Shown in pieces: positions 39,428 through 51,065 of a stretch of 64,000 nucleotides of DNA; position 1 is the first letter of the stretch; each line of letters begins with the position of its first letter. The notes under the pieces are model-generated. The model searched no databases. It saw nothing but the letters and a program-made list of their open reading frames with translations, and had not been told where the DNA came from. The stretch spans positions 3,316,001 through 3,380,000 of the forward strand of contig NZ_CP016634.1 in NCBI RefSeq assembly GCF_002741075.1, written 5' to 3'. The DNA is from Pseudomonas putida (GTDB taxonomy: Bacteria; Pseudomonadota; Gammaproteobacteria; Pseudomonadales; Pseudomonadaceae). The position numbers and the translations under genes are program-made.

Positions 39428-40216
39428 GTGCAGCGAGCCCTGCTCATCCTCATGCTCTGGGCCGGCAATGCCCTGGCCGAGCAACCCGTGCTGCGATTTT
39501 CCGTGGCCGAAAGCTGGAGCATGCCCCTGATTCGCATTGAACAGGACCAACCCGTCGAAGGCATCCTGTTTGACCTGATGCAGACACTGGCCCAAGAAAC
39601 GGGCATACGAGCGGAGTATCACGTGATGGCGCGTCTGCGCGTGCAACAGGCCATGGACGCGGGCGAAGTCGATGTGCGCTGCCATGTGACCCCCACGTGG
39701 CTCGACGACCGCTTCGACAAGTTCCTGTGGAGCGTACCCCTCCTGCATCAGCGCGACCTGCTGGTCGGCAGCCCCGGCCAGTACCCCCCTGCCCGCCTTG
39801 AACAATTGCCCGCACAAGCCGTGGGCACGGTGCTGGGCTACCACTACCCCGCCTTGGACACACTATTTGCCGACGGTCGGCTGCGACGCGAGGACAGCCG
39901 CAACCAGGTACTCGCCTTGCAAAAACTCCAGGCCGGCCGCTACCGCCACGCCGTGAGCAACGAATTCTCACTGCTATGGTTCAACCGCACACTCCCCCCT
40001 GAGCAACGATTAAAGGCCCTCGCCGTGCTGGAAGAGCAGGACCTGAGCTGTATCGTGCGCAACGACCCGGCAGTTCCCACCCAGGCAGTACTCAGTGCAC
40101 TGGCGCATATGAAGCAATCGGGTCAGATCGAGCGCATCCTGCAGCGCTACAACACTCCATCAACACAACCGGTCAGTTCGCAGACAGTCACGTCGTCCCA
40201 GATTTCCGATCGCTGA
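39428..40216 (+). CDS. Orphan periplasmic solute-binding protein (SBP family 3)
   Basis: Protein of 262 residues starting at GTG 39428. A strong ribosome binding site AAGGAGG lies six bases before this codon, and the start gives a clean signal peptide (MQRALLILMLWAGNALA-EQ); the longer frame from 39386 does not. The mature part has the SBP_bac_3 look (LRFSVAESWSMPLIRIEQDQPVEGILFDLMQTLAQETG, then GEVDVRCHVTPTWL). No transporter genes are adjacent. It is related in type to the protein at 16349. The ligand is unknown. Confidence 0.75.
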   Translation: MQRALLILMLWAGNALAEQPVLRFSVAESWSMPLIRIEQDQPVEGILFDLMQTLAQETGIRAEYHVMARLRVQQAMDAGEVDVRCHVTPTWLDDRFDKFLWSVPLLHQRDLLVGSPGQYPPARLEQLPAQAVGTVLGYHYPALDTLFADGRLRREDSRNQVLALQKLQAGRYRHAVSNEFSLLWFNRTLPPEQRLKALAVLEEQDLSCIVRNDPAVPTQAVLSALAHMKQSGQIERILQRYNTPSTQPVSSQTVTSSQISDR

Positions 40217-40375
40217 CCCTCACCACGAGCCCGCCTGCATTACCACAGCGCTCAAGAACAAACCCACCCCAAAACACCCCATGCGTCGCCACGCTGCGCA
40301 GGCAACGGGCCAACGGCCTAGGCGTACGCGAGGCAAAGAAGCCGCCAGTACGCGGGCGAAAGAGCAGGCCAAACC

Positions 40376-42310
40376 TCAATAACCATGTGATTCCCGGAAG
40401 GGCTGGCTCTTATGATAAGCCACCCATTCCTCCACCTCGTAGGGCAGGTAAAGCTGACGCCGCGCCCGTGAAAGCGCGATGTACACCGCGCAGACCCGGG
40501 CATCGAATGCATAGGCGTCCCTGAAGGGGTCCGTACTCATCAGTTCCGGCGTCAACAGCACGCGCTCGAACTCCAGCCCTCCCGCGTCCTGGGCCAGCAT
40601 TAACGAGATACTGCCGGGCTGGCCCGATATCCGGGCCTTGACCTTGTTCAGCTCAGCGATCCGGAAGCCTTCCTGCAGCCTGGCCTCGACCCACAAGAAT
40701 GCACCATCGTGCTGATGGATATCGCGAACCTGCTGCCAGTCCGTGGTATGAGCGAAGTACGGATGCGATTCGTCGCTATCCTGCTCGCCCCTGAACAACC
40801 TGATCGCGTTTTCCATGAAACCCTGCAGGTTCATCTGCTCGGCAAGGGCGATTGCGTAATGCTTACCGGCCAGCTCCATGGCCCACTTCATCGCGTCCCA
40901 ATGGGATGCGGCCAACACCACGCAGTCCTCCGGCGGCACAAAGCCTTCGGGGTAGAACTCCACACCGACCTCGGCGCTACCCGCGCCCTCGAACGCCAGC
41001 TTGGACTTTTGCGAATGCACACTGATCAGTGGATTGATCAAGCGTTCCACCTGAGGCCCGCTGCGCACGGAGAAGGCGATATCGCGCTGGCGCACCTCTC
41101 GCTGCCTGCGCAACCCTGGCCCCCAGGCGCGCTGGTACTCATCGCCAAGCGTAATCAGGACCTGACGGCCGCGCTCGATGATCTGCAGCAAGGACGCCGG
41201 CACGTCCTGGCTCTCGTCGATGATCACATGGCTATAGCGCGTTGGCACGCTGCAGCCGGCAAGGCTTGCACGCTTGATCAGCAACAGTGCCAGGAACCCC
41301 GTATGGCTGCCCCATGCCGGATTGGCCTGCAGGTAGGTCCACAATCGGCTTGAGTACTCCAGCAGTACCCGGCTATCGACATTGGACAAGGGCTGCTCGA
41401 AGAACGGCAGATGCCGGGCGGTGATGCTGTAATCCCAGGACTCACAATAGTTCTTCAACAGTTCGAGGCAGATCTCCAGCGCTTTCTCTGGCCCGTACTG
41501 GCGAAAACCGAGAATACCCAACTCCTCGGCCAAGGCACGTTTGCGCGGCACTCTCACGGCCTTGGCAGGCGCACGCCGCGAGCCCTGCAACAACTCCTGG
41601 GCGAATTCGCCAAAGGTCTTGCCTCGTTTGCTGTCGGCAGCGACACCCAAACGGCGGCGCAGGGTGTGCAATTTGCCCGGGGTACGCGCCAGCGGCAGCA
41701 CCCTCCCCGCTGGCAGGCAGTCCATCAATGCCCCGAGCAAGTAGCTCTTGCCAATCCCCGCATAACCTTGGACATGCAGGTCCTCGTCCGGATTGGCCCG
41801 CACGATCCTGACCAACTTATCCTGCTCGGCGGTGAGCCAGCGCTCCTTGTCGAAACCTGTTATCGCCTGCTGACGAAACGGGTTGTTGCGCAGGTAACGG
41901 CGAATCTTGAACTCGAAATCCCATTTGCCATCAGGCAACAGGTACTCGCCGGCCGCCACTTCGTCAGCCATCAGCAGATGCAGCTTCGAGCCTTTGATGG
42001 CTTCCAAACCGAAATAGAGCTTCCGCGCATCGAACAACCGCCGCGCTTCCGACAACAATCCCACCCCTGGGGAATGACGAACATCGACCGACCAGGCGAG
42101 AAGCTTGGCCAGCACCTTCTCCGCCGCCGCCGGATCGAGCATCTGCCCCTTGGTTTCGGCAAGATTCTGGACGACCAGTACCGCAGCCAGCTGCGCATCG
42201 CCAAGCGCATCGAGCGCACCGTGATCCTGGGCATCGAGCAACCCCTGGCAAGTCTCCAGGGTAACCGGTAGAAACACGGGGTTGGTGAAATCGTAGTGTT
42301 CAGGTTGCAT
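40376..42310 (-). CDS. Divergent superfamily 1 (UvrD/Rep-like) helicase
   Basis: Protein of 644 residues. Residues 1-155 match nothing I recognise. From 159 the SF1 motifs follow: Q-like LTAEQDKLV, Walker A G182-YAGIGKS (182-189), motif II IIDESQD (363-369), motif III TLGDEYQRAWG (387 onward) and motif VI YIALSRARRQLYL (610-622). A UvrD_C_2-type end is implied. It should be an ATP-driven enzyme on DNA or RNA, but it lacks the size and N-terminus of UvrD, Rep, PcrA or RecB. It follows a small helical protein gene by 17 bp and converges with a solute-binding gene. The cassette lies between the housekeeping genes dnaX and ffs. Function unknown; defence or repair are both possible. Confidence 0.75.
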   Translation of the reverse strand: MQPEHYDFTNPVFLPVTLETCQGLLDAQDHGALDALGDAQLAAVLVVQNLAETKGQMLDPAAAEKVLAKLLAWSVDVRHSPGVGLLSEARRLFDARKLYFGLEAIKGSKLHLLMADEVAAGEYLLPDGKWDFEFKIRRYLRNNPFRQQAITGFDKERWLTAEQDKLVRIVRANPDEDLHVQGYAGIGKSYLLGALMDCLPAGRVLPLARTPGKLHTLRRRLGVAADSKRGKTFGEFAQELLQGSRRAPAKAVRVPRKRALAEELGILGFRQYGPEKALEICLELLKNYCESWDYSITARHLPFFEQPLSNVDSRVLLEYSSRLWTYLQANPAWGSHTGFLALLLIKRASLAGCSVPTRYSHVIIDESQDVPASLLQIIERGRQVLITLGDEYQRAWGPGLRRQREVRQRDIAFSVRSGPQVERLINPLISVHSQKSKLAFEGAGSAEVGVEFYPEGFVPPEDCVVLAASHWDAMKWAMELAGKHYAIALAEQMNLQGFMENAIRLFRGEQDSDESHPYFAHTTDWQQVRDIHQHDGAFLWVEARLQEGFRIAELNKVKARISGQPGSISLMLAQDAGGLEFERVLLTPELMSTDPFRDAYAFDARVCAVYIALSRARRQLYLPYEVEEWVAYHKSQPFRESHGY

Positions 42311-42327
42311 ACGCGCTCACGGGAAAA

Positions 42328-42738
42328 TCAATCAACATGGCGAGGCCCGCTGGCCTTTGCCACTGTCAGGGTGTACTCGTACACCCCAAGGCTGCCCGAC
42401 ATGCCGCCCGGATAGCTTCGTGCCTCTGGATGATCGGCTTCCAGCATGCCGTCGAGTTCATAGAGTGCCATTTCCAGCAGCTTGCGCAGGTCCCGGGCGC
42501 TGTCCGCCGAAACGTTGAGCTCGACGCTCAAAGCCCCCTGAGCGACAACGCCCTGTTCACTGCCCGCAATCACTTCTGCTTCGCCGAGGATGCGCTCGTG
42601 CTCCTCTTCCATCTGGTCCAGCACCTTCGAAAGCTCCAGGACCCGCTCGGGATGGGCGGCCATCAGGTCCTTGATTTCCAGGCGACGGATTTGCCAATCA
42701 CGGATCTTGTGGCGGGTCTGGTCGTCTACGTGATCCAT
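42328..42738 (-). CDS. Small helical protein in operon with the SF1 helicase
   Basis: Protein of 136 residues from ATG 42738 (MDHVDDQTRHK), preceded by GAGGT; the longer frame from 42783 has no ribosome binding site. I do not recognise the family. Residues 8-52 are highly charged with a heptad-like pattern (IRRLEIKDLMAAHPERVLELSKVLDQMEEEHERIL), likely a coiled coil or paired helices. The rest looks like a small mixed domain ending in YEYTLTVAKASG. There is no signal peptide or membrane segment. The 17-bp gap to the helicase suggests that the two act together. Confidence 0.6.
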   Translation of the reverse strand: MDHVDDQTRHKIRDWQIRRLEIKDLMAAHPERVLELSKVLDQMEEEHERILGEAEVIAGSEQGVVAQGALSVELNVSADSARDLRKLLEMALYELDGMLEADHPEARSYPGGMSGSLGVYEYTLTVAKASGPRHVD

Positions 42739-42900
42739 GATCGATACCTCACGGGGCGAAACAGCTGATGGAATGCCTTGCATGATAAGGCGCTCGCAGG
42801 GGCGGGAGAAAGGCGCGCGGTATTACCAGACGTTGATGCTGGTGCAGGCGGAGACGGGAGAGGACAGATGAATAGCTTGGCGGACGCCAGAAATGGAGGC

Positions 42901-43004
42901 GGCCCCACCAGCCACACCCCGGCACACGATGTTCCCGCTATGGCTGCTCCCTTCCGGGCCTGACCAGGTTAACGGGTAATCGTTGCGGGGGGACCGATGG
43001 GGCC
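42901..43004 (-). ncRNA. ffs: Signal recognition particle 4.5S RNA
   Basis: The minus strand holds the conserved apical loop of the small SRP RNA, GGTCAGGCCCGGAAGGGAGC near 42945-42970, which binds Ffh. The ends pair perfectly (GGCCCCA with TGGGGCC), and the internal stem regions CCGCAACGAT/ATCGTG also pair, giving a 104-base hairpin. With Ffh it guides membrane proteins to FtsY. Exact ends are set from the terminal pairing and may be off by a few bases. Confidence 0.92.
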
Positions 43005-43011
43005 ACCACGA

Positions 43012-43065
43012 CGGCTCGCCATGTGACGAGCCGCGCCATTGTACCGGTCTGGGGCGAAGTTACAA
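43012..43065 (-). promoter_or_regulatory. ffs promoter and 5' leader hairpin
   Basis: On the minus strand TTGTAA, 16 bases and TACAAT (43038-43043) form a promoter. Between it and the RNA lies a seven-base-pair hairpin CGGCTCG/CGAGCCG (43012-43033). The primary transcript should therefore carry a structured leader of roughly 25 bases that is trimmed off. Confidence 0.6.
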
Positions 43066-43118
43066 CCTCTGCATCAAGAAAAAACCATCATTTCTCAATG
43101 ACTTGTCCCCGCTGCCGG

Positions 43119-45476
<2,358 letters not shown>

Positions 45477-45493
45477 TCATCTTCTCTTGCAAC

Positions 45494-45524
45494 GCAAAAG
45501 AGCAGCCCAGGGCTGCTCTTTTGC
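45494..45524 (-). terminator. Perfect hairpin between zipA and ligA
   Basis: GCAAAAGAGCAGCCC and GGGCTGCTCTTTTGC form a perfect 15-base-pair inverted repeat around one base. It looks like a bidirectional intrinsic terminator. It ends only 21 bp before the ligA start, leaving no room for a separate ligA promoter downstream of it. Confidence 0.8.
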
Positions 45525-45572
45525 TGAAATCGCGCGGGCAGGATCGAGGCAGGATCCGCCCGCTTGGGGCCA

Positions 45573-46445
45573 TTAACGCTTCTGGGTCAGCGCGCGGCGC
45601 TCGAATTCGACGATGCGCTGGCGGTAATGCTCGATAGTCTGAGCGGTCAGTACGCTGCGCTGGTCGTCCTTGAGCTCACCGTTGAGTTCATGGGCCAGCT
45701 TGCGGGCGGCGGCGACCATCACGTCGAAGGCCTGCTTGGGGTGACGCGGACCAGGCAGGCCCAGGAAGAAGCTCACCGCACGCGTGCTGAAATGGTCGAT
45801 GTCGTCCAGATCGAAGACGCCTGGCTTGACGGCGTTGGCCATGGAGAACAGCACTTCGCCGTGACCGGCCATGCTTTCGTGGCGATGGAAGATGTCCATC
45901 TCGCCGAAACGCAGGCCACTTTCAAGGATGTTCTGTAGCAGGGCCGGCCCCTTGAAACCACCCTCATCACGGGAGATCACGCTGATCACCAGCACTTCCT
46001 CGGCCGGCGGCAACTCCTTGACCGTGTTGTTCGCCGCCGCGCCGTTGTGGCGGCTGTGCTCGGCAGGAAGCTCATCGTCGGAGTCGGCGAACAGGTCCGG
46101 CTCACGCGGTTCGGCGGCCAGGTTCAGGTCACCCTGCTGTGGCTCGCTGGCACGCTTGCCGCGTTTGCTGGCTTTGGCCGGCTTGGGTTCACGTTCGCGC
46201 GCCGGCGCGCTGACCGAAGGCAGATCGCTTTCGTCCAGCTCGGGCTCTTTCTGGGTTTCCAGTACGCGTGCAGGGCCCAACACCTCGGCGTTGCCTTCTT
46301 CGTCCGGCAGATTGGAGTAGCTGCGATCCAGACGGAATTTCAACTTGCCCTTGCCGCCGCGCATGCGGCGCCAGCCGTCGAAAAGAATACCGGCGATGAC
46401 AATGACGCCGATGACGATCAGCCATTCGCGCAGACCGATTTCCAT
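45573..46445 (-). CDS. zipA: Cell division protein ZipA
   Basis: Protein of 290 residues. Residues 4-22 form a single N-terminal membrane segment with the N-terminus outside ([21 protein letters not shown]), followed by a basic stretch and a low-complexity proline, glutamate and lysine linker up to about 150. The C-terminal FtsZ-binding domain begins at [22 protein letters not shown]. ZipA tethers FtsZ to the inner membrane at the septum. It lies between smc and ligA, the usual order in Pseudomonas. Confidence 0.93.
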   Translation of the reverse strand: MEIGLREWLIVIGVIVIAGILFDGWRRMRGGKGKLKFRLDRSYSNLPDEEGNAEVLGPARVLETQKEPELDESDLPSVSAPAREREPKPAKASKRGKRASEPQQGDLNLAAEPREPDLFADSDDELPAEHSRHNGAAANNTVKELPPAEEVLVISVISRDEGGFKGPALLQNILESGLRFGEMDIFHRHESMAGHGEVLFSMANAVKPGVFDLDDIDHFSTRAVSFFLGLPGPRHPKQAFDVMVAAARKLAHELNGELKDDQRSVLTAQTIEHYRQRIVEFERRALTQKR

Positions 46446-46647
46446 GTAATCCCGTGCCTCTAAAAAATATGCTTGAAAACAAAGGCTTCAAAGCCCTTTA
46501 ACACGTGGCGCCAACTCTATGTTCTGACAGGCGTTTTACCCACGCAAAAAACAAGTGACATAAAGCTAGCACGACCAAAGGCAACTTTACACCGTCTGTC
46601 GCACATGTCGGGGGATTTCCCCACGTATCCTGCCTTATCTTCGCTCA

Positions 46648-49600
46648 TCAGGCATCGACCATGGCCAGTGCCTCCTCCACATCAACTGCAACAAGGCGTG
46701 AGCAGCCTGGCTCGTGCATGGTCACCCCCATCAATTGATCAGCCATTTCCATGGCAATCTTGTTATGGGTGATGTAGATGAATTGCACGCTTTCGCTCAT
46801 TTCCTTCACCAACCTGGCGTAACGTCCGACGTTGGCATCGTCCAGCGGCGCATCGACCTCGTCGAGCATGCAGAACGGTGCCGGGTTCAGCTTGAAGATG
46901 GCGAACACCAGTGCGAGGGCGGTCAACGCCTTCTCGCCACCGGACAACAGATGGATGGTGCTGTTCTTCTTGCCCGGCGGGCGCGCCATGATCGTCACCC
47001 CAGTATCGAGTAGATCTTCGCCCGTCAGTTCCAGGTAAGCACTGCCGCCACCGAAAACTTTTGGAAAAAGTGCCTGCAAACCGGCATTTATCTGATCAAA
47101 GGTATCTTTGAAGCGGTTGCGGGTTTCCTTGTCGATCTTGCGAATGACGCTTTCCAGCGTCTCCAGTGCTTCCACCAGGTCGGCGTCCTGCGCATCAAGG
47201 TAACGCTTACGCTCGGATTGCTGCTGGTACTCCTCGATGGCTGCCAGGTTGATCGCACCCAGGCGCTGGATCCGCCCGTCCAGTTGCTCGAGCTCCTGTT
47301 CGGTGCCCTGTTCGCTGACCTCGGGCTCGAGGGTGGCGAGCACGCCCTGCAGGTCATAGCCGTCGGCCAGCAACTGTTCCTGCAGCGTCTTGCGACGCAC
47401 ATCCAGCCCCTGGGATTCCAGGCGGGACTGTTCGAGCTGTCCGCGCAACAACTGAGCCTGTTGCTCGGCTTGGGTTCGACGACGCTCGGCATCGCGCAGC
47501 TCACGATCGGCTTCGTCCATGTGCAGACGAGCCTGGCGCATTTCCTCGTCCACGCTCATACGCCGCTCCAACAGCTCTTCGAGCTTCAGGCGAAGTTCTT
47601 CCAGCGGCGCCTCACCCTCCTCCAGATTCAGGCTCAGTTGCTCCTGACGCTCGCTCAAGCGCGCCGCCTGTAGCTCCAGGCGCTCCAGGGCCTGACGAGT
47701 GGAGTCGTGCTGAGCCCGCAGGGAGCCCAGGCGCACCGCCAACTGATGGGCATGATCCTTGTGCTGACGGGCCTCCTGGCGGATACGATCGAGCCCCTCG
47801 CGCAGGGTGTCGCGACGCGCCATCAGTTGCTCGCGCTGCTCGGTGTCCTGGGCCATCCGCTCCAGGGCTTCCTGCAACAGCAGGCGGGCCTCGCCCAGTT
47901 GCTCGTGCTCGATGGCCCGCTGCTCTTGGAGCTCGGCCAATTCTTCCTGCAAGCGTCGGCAGCGCAGCTGGACTTGCTCGGCGCGGGCTCGACCGGCCGA
48001 AAGGCGCGCCTTGAGCTCGCCCAACTGGCGGTTTTCATCCTGGCTGCACCGACGCAGCTGTTCGCGCTGCGCCTCCAGGTCACGCTGTTGTCCGCGCAGG
48101 CCCTGAAGGTGTTGATCCAGTTGTTCTAAACGCGCTTGAAGTTCGAGCTGCTCTTGGCCCAGGCGTTCGATCTCCTGGCCACGGGCCAGTACACCGCCCT
48201 GGGACTCCCCTCCACGACTGATTCGCAAAAAGTGCCGCCCGACCCAATACCCGTCTCGACTGACCAGGCTCTGGCCGTCCATCAGACCTGCGCGCAAAGC
48301 CAGGGCCTGCTCCAGGCTCTCCACCGGTCGTACTTGGCCTAGCCAGGGCGCCAGGTCCGTGCGCCCCTCGACTTTATCCAGCAGGCTGCCCGGCATTCGG
48401 GCCTGCTCCGGGCTCGCCAGCAGCAGACGCAGCTCGCCCTGCTCCAGAGCGGCGAAGTCCAGTGCTGCGAAGTCTTCGACCAGCACCGCCTGCAGATCGG
48501 CGCCCAGCACGGTCTCGACCGCCAGCTCCCAGCCTGGCTCGACGCGCAGCCCTTCGGCCAGTCGTGGCGTGTGCTCCAGCCCCTGGCCACGCAGCCAGTC
48601 GCCAGCACCTGCGCCCGGCTCCAAGGCCGCCTGCTGCAATGCCTCCAGTGATGCCAGGCGCCCACCCAAACGTTGCAGTTCGCCTTGGGACTGCTGATGG
48701 GTTTCGGTGGCCTGTTGCAACAACTCGCGCACCGCTTCGAGCTGTTCGACCACCTGCTGCTCGCTCAACTGAAGCGTTTCGAGCGCCAGCTCACTCCCGG
48801 CCACTTGCTCGGTCAGCTCGAACAGCGCAGCGTCTTCGGGCTCGGCCGCGAGCTGCTCGCGCTCCTCCTCCAGCTTGCGCTGACGCTCGGCCAAGCGCTC
48901 CAGGCCGATCTCCAACTGCTGCAAACGGGCCTGCTGCACCTCGGCCTGGCGTCGCGGCTCGGCCGATTGGGTATTGAAACTGTCCCATTGCTCCTGCCAG
49001 GCGTGCATGCCCAGCTCAGCTTCCTCGAGGGTGGCCGTCGCTTCTTCGGCACGCGCCAGGGTCAGTTCCTGCTCGGGCTCAAGCATCGCCAGCTCTTCGC
49101 CCAGGGTTGCCAGCAACGTGCGGTCATGCCCCAGGTGCGACTCGGTTTCCAGGCGGGTGCGCTCGGCCTCTTTAAGATCGTCCTGCAATTGCCGCAAGCG
49201 TTGCTGGCCATGCTGGATGCTCTGTTCCACCCGAGCGATGTCACCAGCGACGGAATAAAAGCGCCCCTGGACCTGATTGAAGCGCTCGGACAGCTCATGA
49301 TGGCCGTCACGCAGGCGCTCGATACTGGCATCGGCATTGCGCTGCTCGGCCACCAGGGCCTCGAAAGCCACCTCCTGATCGCCGATGACCACTTCGCGCT
49401 GGCGCACGCGCTCGTCCAGCTCGCGCCAGCGCAGGGCCGACAGGCGCGCCTTGAGCTGACGCTCCTGGGCTTTGTATTCCCGGTATTTCTCGGCGGCCTG
49501 GGCCTGGCGGTGCAGACGTTCAAGCTGGCGTTCGAGCTCCTCGCGAAGGTCGGTCAGGCGCGCCAGGTTCTCCTGGGTACGGCGAATGCGGTTCTCGGTT

Positions 49601-50136
49601 TCGCGACGGCGCTCCTTGTACTTGGAGATGCCCGCGGCTTCCTCGATGAAATTACGCAGTTCCTCGGGCTTGGCCTCGATGAGCTTGGAGATCATTCCTT
49701 GCTCGATGATCGAGTAGCTGCGTGGCCCAAGGCCCGTGCCGAGGAAGATATCGGTGATGTCACGTCGCCGGCATTTGGCGCCGTTCAGGTAATAGGTGTT
49801 CTGCCCGTCGCGGGTGACCTTGCGGCGGATGGAGATCTCGGCGTAGGCGGCGTACTCGCCGAGCAACGTGGTCTCGCTGTTGTCGAACACCAGCTCGATG
49901 CTGGCCTGACTCACCGGCTTGCGGCCGGACGAGCCATTGAAGATCACGTCGGTCATCGACTCGCCGCGCAGGTTCTTGGCCGAGCTTTCGCCCATCACCC
50001 AGCGCACCGCATCGATGATGTTGGACTTCCCACAACCGTTCGGGCCGACCACGGCGGCCATGTTGCTGGGGAAATTGACGGTGGTCGGGTCGACGAACGA
50101 CTTGAATCCGGCCAGTCGAATGCACTTCAGGCGCAT
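46648..50136 (-). CDS. smc: Chromosome segregation ATPase SMC
   Basis: Protein of 1162 residues. Walker A is GPNGCGKS (31-38), and the C-terminal head has LLSGGEKALTALAL and the D-loop MLDEVDAPLDD. Two long coiled coils flank a hinge at about 510-670. SMC with ScpA and ScpB forms a ring that compacts and segregates chromosomes. It starts three bases after the GntR gene, so its ribosome binding site lies within that gene and the two are probably co-transcribed. Confidence 0.95.
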   Translation of the reverse strand: MRLKCIRLAGFKSFVDPTTVNFPSNMAAVVGPNGCGKSNIIDAVRWVMGESSAKNLRGESMTDVIFNGSSGRKPVSQASIELVFDNSETTLLGEYAAYAEISIRRKVTRDGQNTYYLNGAKCRRRDITDIFLGTGLGPRSYSIIEQGMISKLIEAKPEELRNFIEEAAGISKYKERRRETENRIRRTQENLARLTDLREELERQLERLHRQAQAAEKYREYKAQERQLKARLSALRWRELDERVRQREVVIGDQEVAFEALVAEQRNADASIERLRDGHHELSERFNQVQGRFYSVAGDIARVEQSIQHGQQRLRQLQDDLKEAERTRLETESHLGHDRTLLATLGEELAMLEPEQELTLARAEEATATLEEAELGMHAWQEQWDSFNTQSAEPRRQAEVQQARLQQLEIGLERLAERQRKLEEEREQLAAEPEDAALFELTEQVAGSELALETLQLSEQQVVEQLEAVRELLQQATETHQQSQGELQRLGGRLASLEALQQAALEPGAGAGDWLRGQGLEHTPRLAEGLRVEPGWELAVETVLGADLQAVLVEDFAALDFAALEQGELRLLLASPEQARMPGSLLDKVEGRTDLAPWLGQVRPVESLEQALALRAGLMDGQSLVSRDGYWVGRHFLRISRGGESQGGVLARGQEIERLGQEQLELQARLEQLDQHLQGLRGQQRDLEAQREQLRRCSQDENRQLGELKARLSAGRARAEQVQLRCRRLQEELAELQEQRAIEHEQLGEARLLLQEALERMAQDTEQREQLMARRDTLREGLDRIRQEARQHKDHAHQLAVRLGSLRAQHDSTRQALERLELQAARLSERQEQLSLNLEEGEAPLEELRLKLEELLERRMSVDEEMRQARLHMDEADRELRDAERRRTQAEQQAQLLRGQLEQSRLESQGLDVRRKTLQEQLLADGYDLQGVLATLEPEVSEQGTEQELEQLDGRIQRLGAINLAAIEEYQQQSERKRYLDAQDADLVEALETLESVIRKIDKETRNRFKDTFDQINAGLQALFPKVFGGGSAYLELTGEDLLDTGVTIMARPPGKKNSTIHLLSGGEKALTALALVFAIFKLNPAPFCMLDEVDAPLDDANVGRYARLVKEMSESVQFIYITHNKIAMEMADQLMGVTMHEPGCSRLVAVDVEEALAMVDA

Positions 50137-50139
50137 CGA

Positions 50140-50799
50140 TCAGACCTGCGCCAGGGCCGCCAGCACCAGCTCGCAACTGCGCTGGCTGTAGGCGACCAGA
50201 ACCTCGCGGATGCGTGCCTGGTCGCGGGCGACCACGGCTTCGAGCAGGCGTGCGAACAATTCAAGGTAGTCGACCATGTTGGCCTGACGCTGATCCAGAG
50301 CCAGGTAGTAGGCACGACTCATGGCCGGCTGCAGGTTCTCGACGGTTTCCTGCAGATAGGGATTGTCGGCAAACGGATAGGCGGCGCGCATCACCGCGAA
50401 ACTTTCGGCGACGAACGTCTCGATGTCCTGGTTGGCATGGGCCTGCTGCAGGCGCTGCTGGATCCCAAGGAACGGCTCCAGGTCGCGCTCGTTGCGCCAA
50501 CGGCTGGCCACCGCGTTGCCCAGCAGGATGTAGAACTCGCCCATGAGTGTGCACAGGCTGCGCACGCCACGTTCGTCAAGCTCGGTGACGTGGGCGCCGC
50601 GGCGCGCCAGGATCGCCACCAGATGCCGGCGCTCGAGGATCAACAGCGCCTCGCGCACTGAGCCGCGACTGACGTTGAGTGCCTGGGTGACCTTCAATTC
50701 CTGGATCCGTTCGCCCGGCTTGAGTTCGCCGCGAATGATCCGTTCGGCCAGGTAGTGGGCGATCTGCTCAGAGAGGCTGTCCGGCGCCTTGAACGTCAT
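50140..50799 (-). CDS. GntR-family regulator (FCD type), likely controlling xdhABC
   Basis: Protein of 219 residues. The N-terminal winged helix is clear (LSEQIAHYLAERIIRGELKPGERIQELKVTQALNVSRGSVREALLILERRHLV), followed by an all-helical effector domain of about 130 residues. It is divergent from xdhA, and a perfect palindrome covers the xdhA promoter, so local control of xanthine dehydrogenase is likely. The ligand could be a purine base, but this is inference. It lies only 3 bp upstream of smc. Confidence 0.85.
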   Translation of the reverse strand: MTFKAPDSLSEQIAHYLAERIIRGELKPGERIQELKVTQALNVSRGSVREALLILERRHLVAILARRGAHVTELDERGVRSLCTLMGEFYILLGNAVASRWRNERDLEPFLGIQQRLQQAHANQDIETFVAESFAVMRAAYPFADNPYLQETVENLQPAMSRAYYLALDQRQANMVDYLELFARLLEAVVARDQARIREVLVAYSQRSCELVLAALAQV

Positions 50800-50974
50800 G
50801 GTTTTCCTTCAGAATCTTGAACGGGGCACAAGGGGGCGATTGTAGCCTACTTGCCTGACTGCCGCGCAGGGGATCGTTGCGCTTTATTCGACCTGCGGAC
50901 GTGCTGCAGCACCGGTGCGTTCTATGCTTTGACTATGACGATTTGTCCCGTCGGGGCGTGGTGCACGTAAATTC

Positions 50975-50989
50975 TTGACCTTTGAGTCA
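50975..50989. promoter_or_regulatory. Second, imperfect operator-like repeat upstream of xdhA
   Basis: TTGACCTTTGAGTCA is an imperfect inverted repeat that resembles the half-sites of the perfect palindrome 23 bp downstream. It may be a second contact site for the divergent GntR regulator. Confidence 0.4.
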
Positions 50990-50997
50990 GAAATTTA

Positions 50998-51026
50998 TTG
51001 ACCAAATGGTCAAGCGTGCTTAGAGT
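50998..51026 (+). promoter_or_regulatory. xdhA promoter with overlapping palindrome
   Basis: TTGACC (50998-51003), a 17-bp spacer and TAGAGT (51021-51026) form a promoter. The perfect palindrome TTGACCAAATGGTCAA (50998-51013) covers the -35, as expected for repression by the adjacent GntR protein. Confidence 0.65.
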
Positions 51027-51065
51027 CCGACCGAACAACAATAAAACCATTGCGAGGCCTTCCCC

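Noticed and set aside
40217..40375. Possible gene remnant between the solute-binding protein and the helicase
   Set aside because: No frame or family match; only GC-rich sequence with weak repeats is visible.
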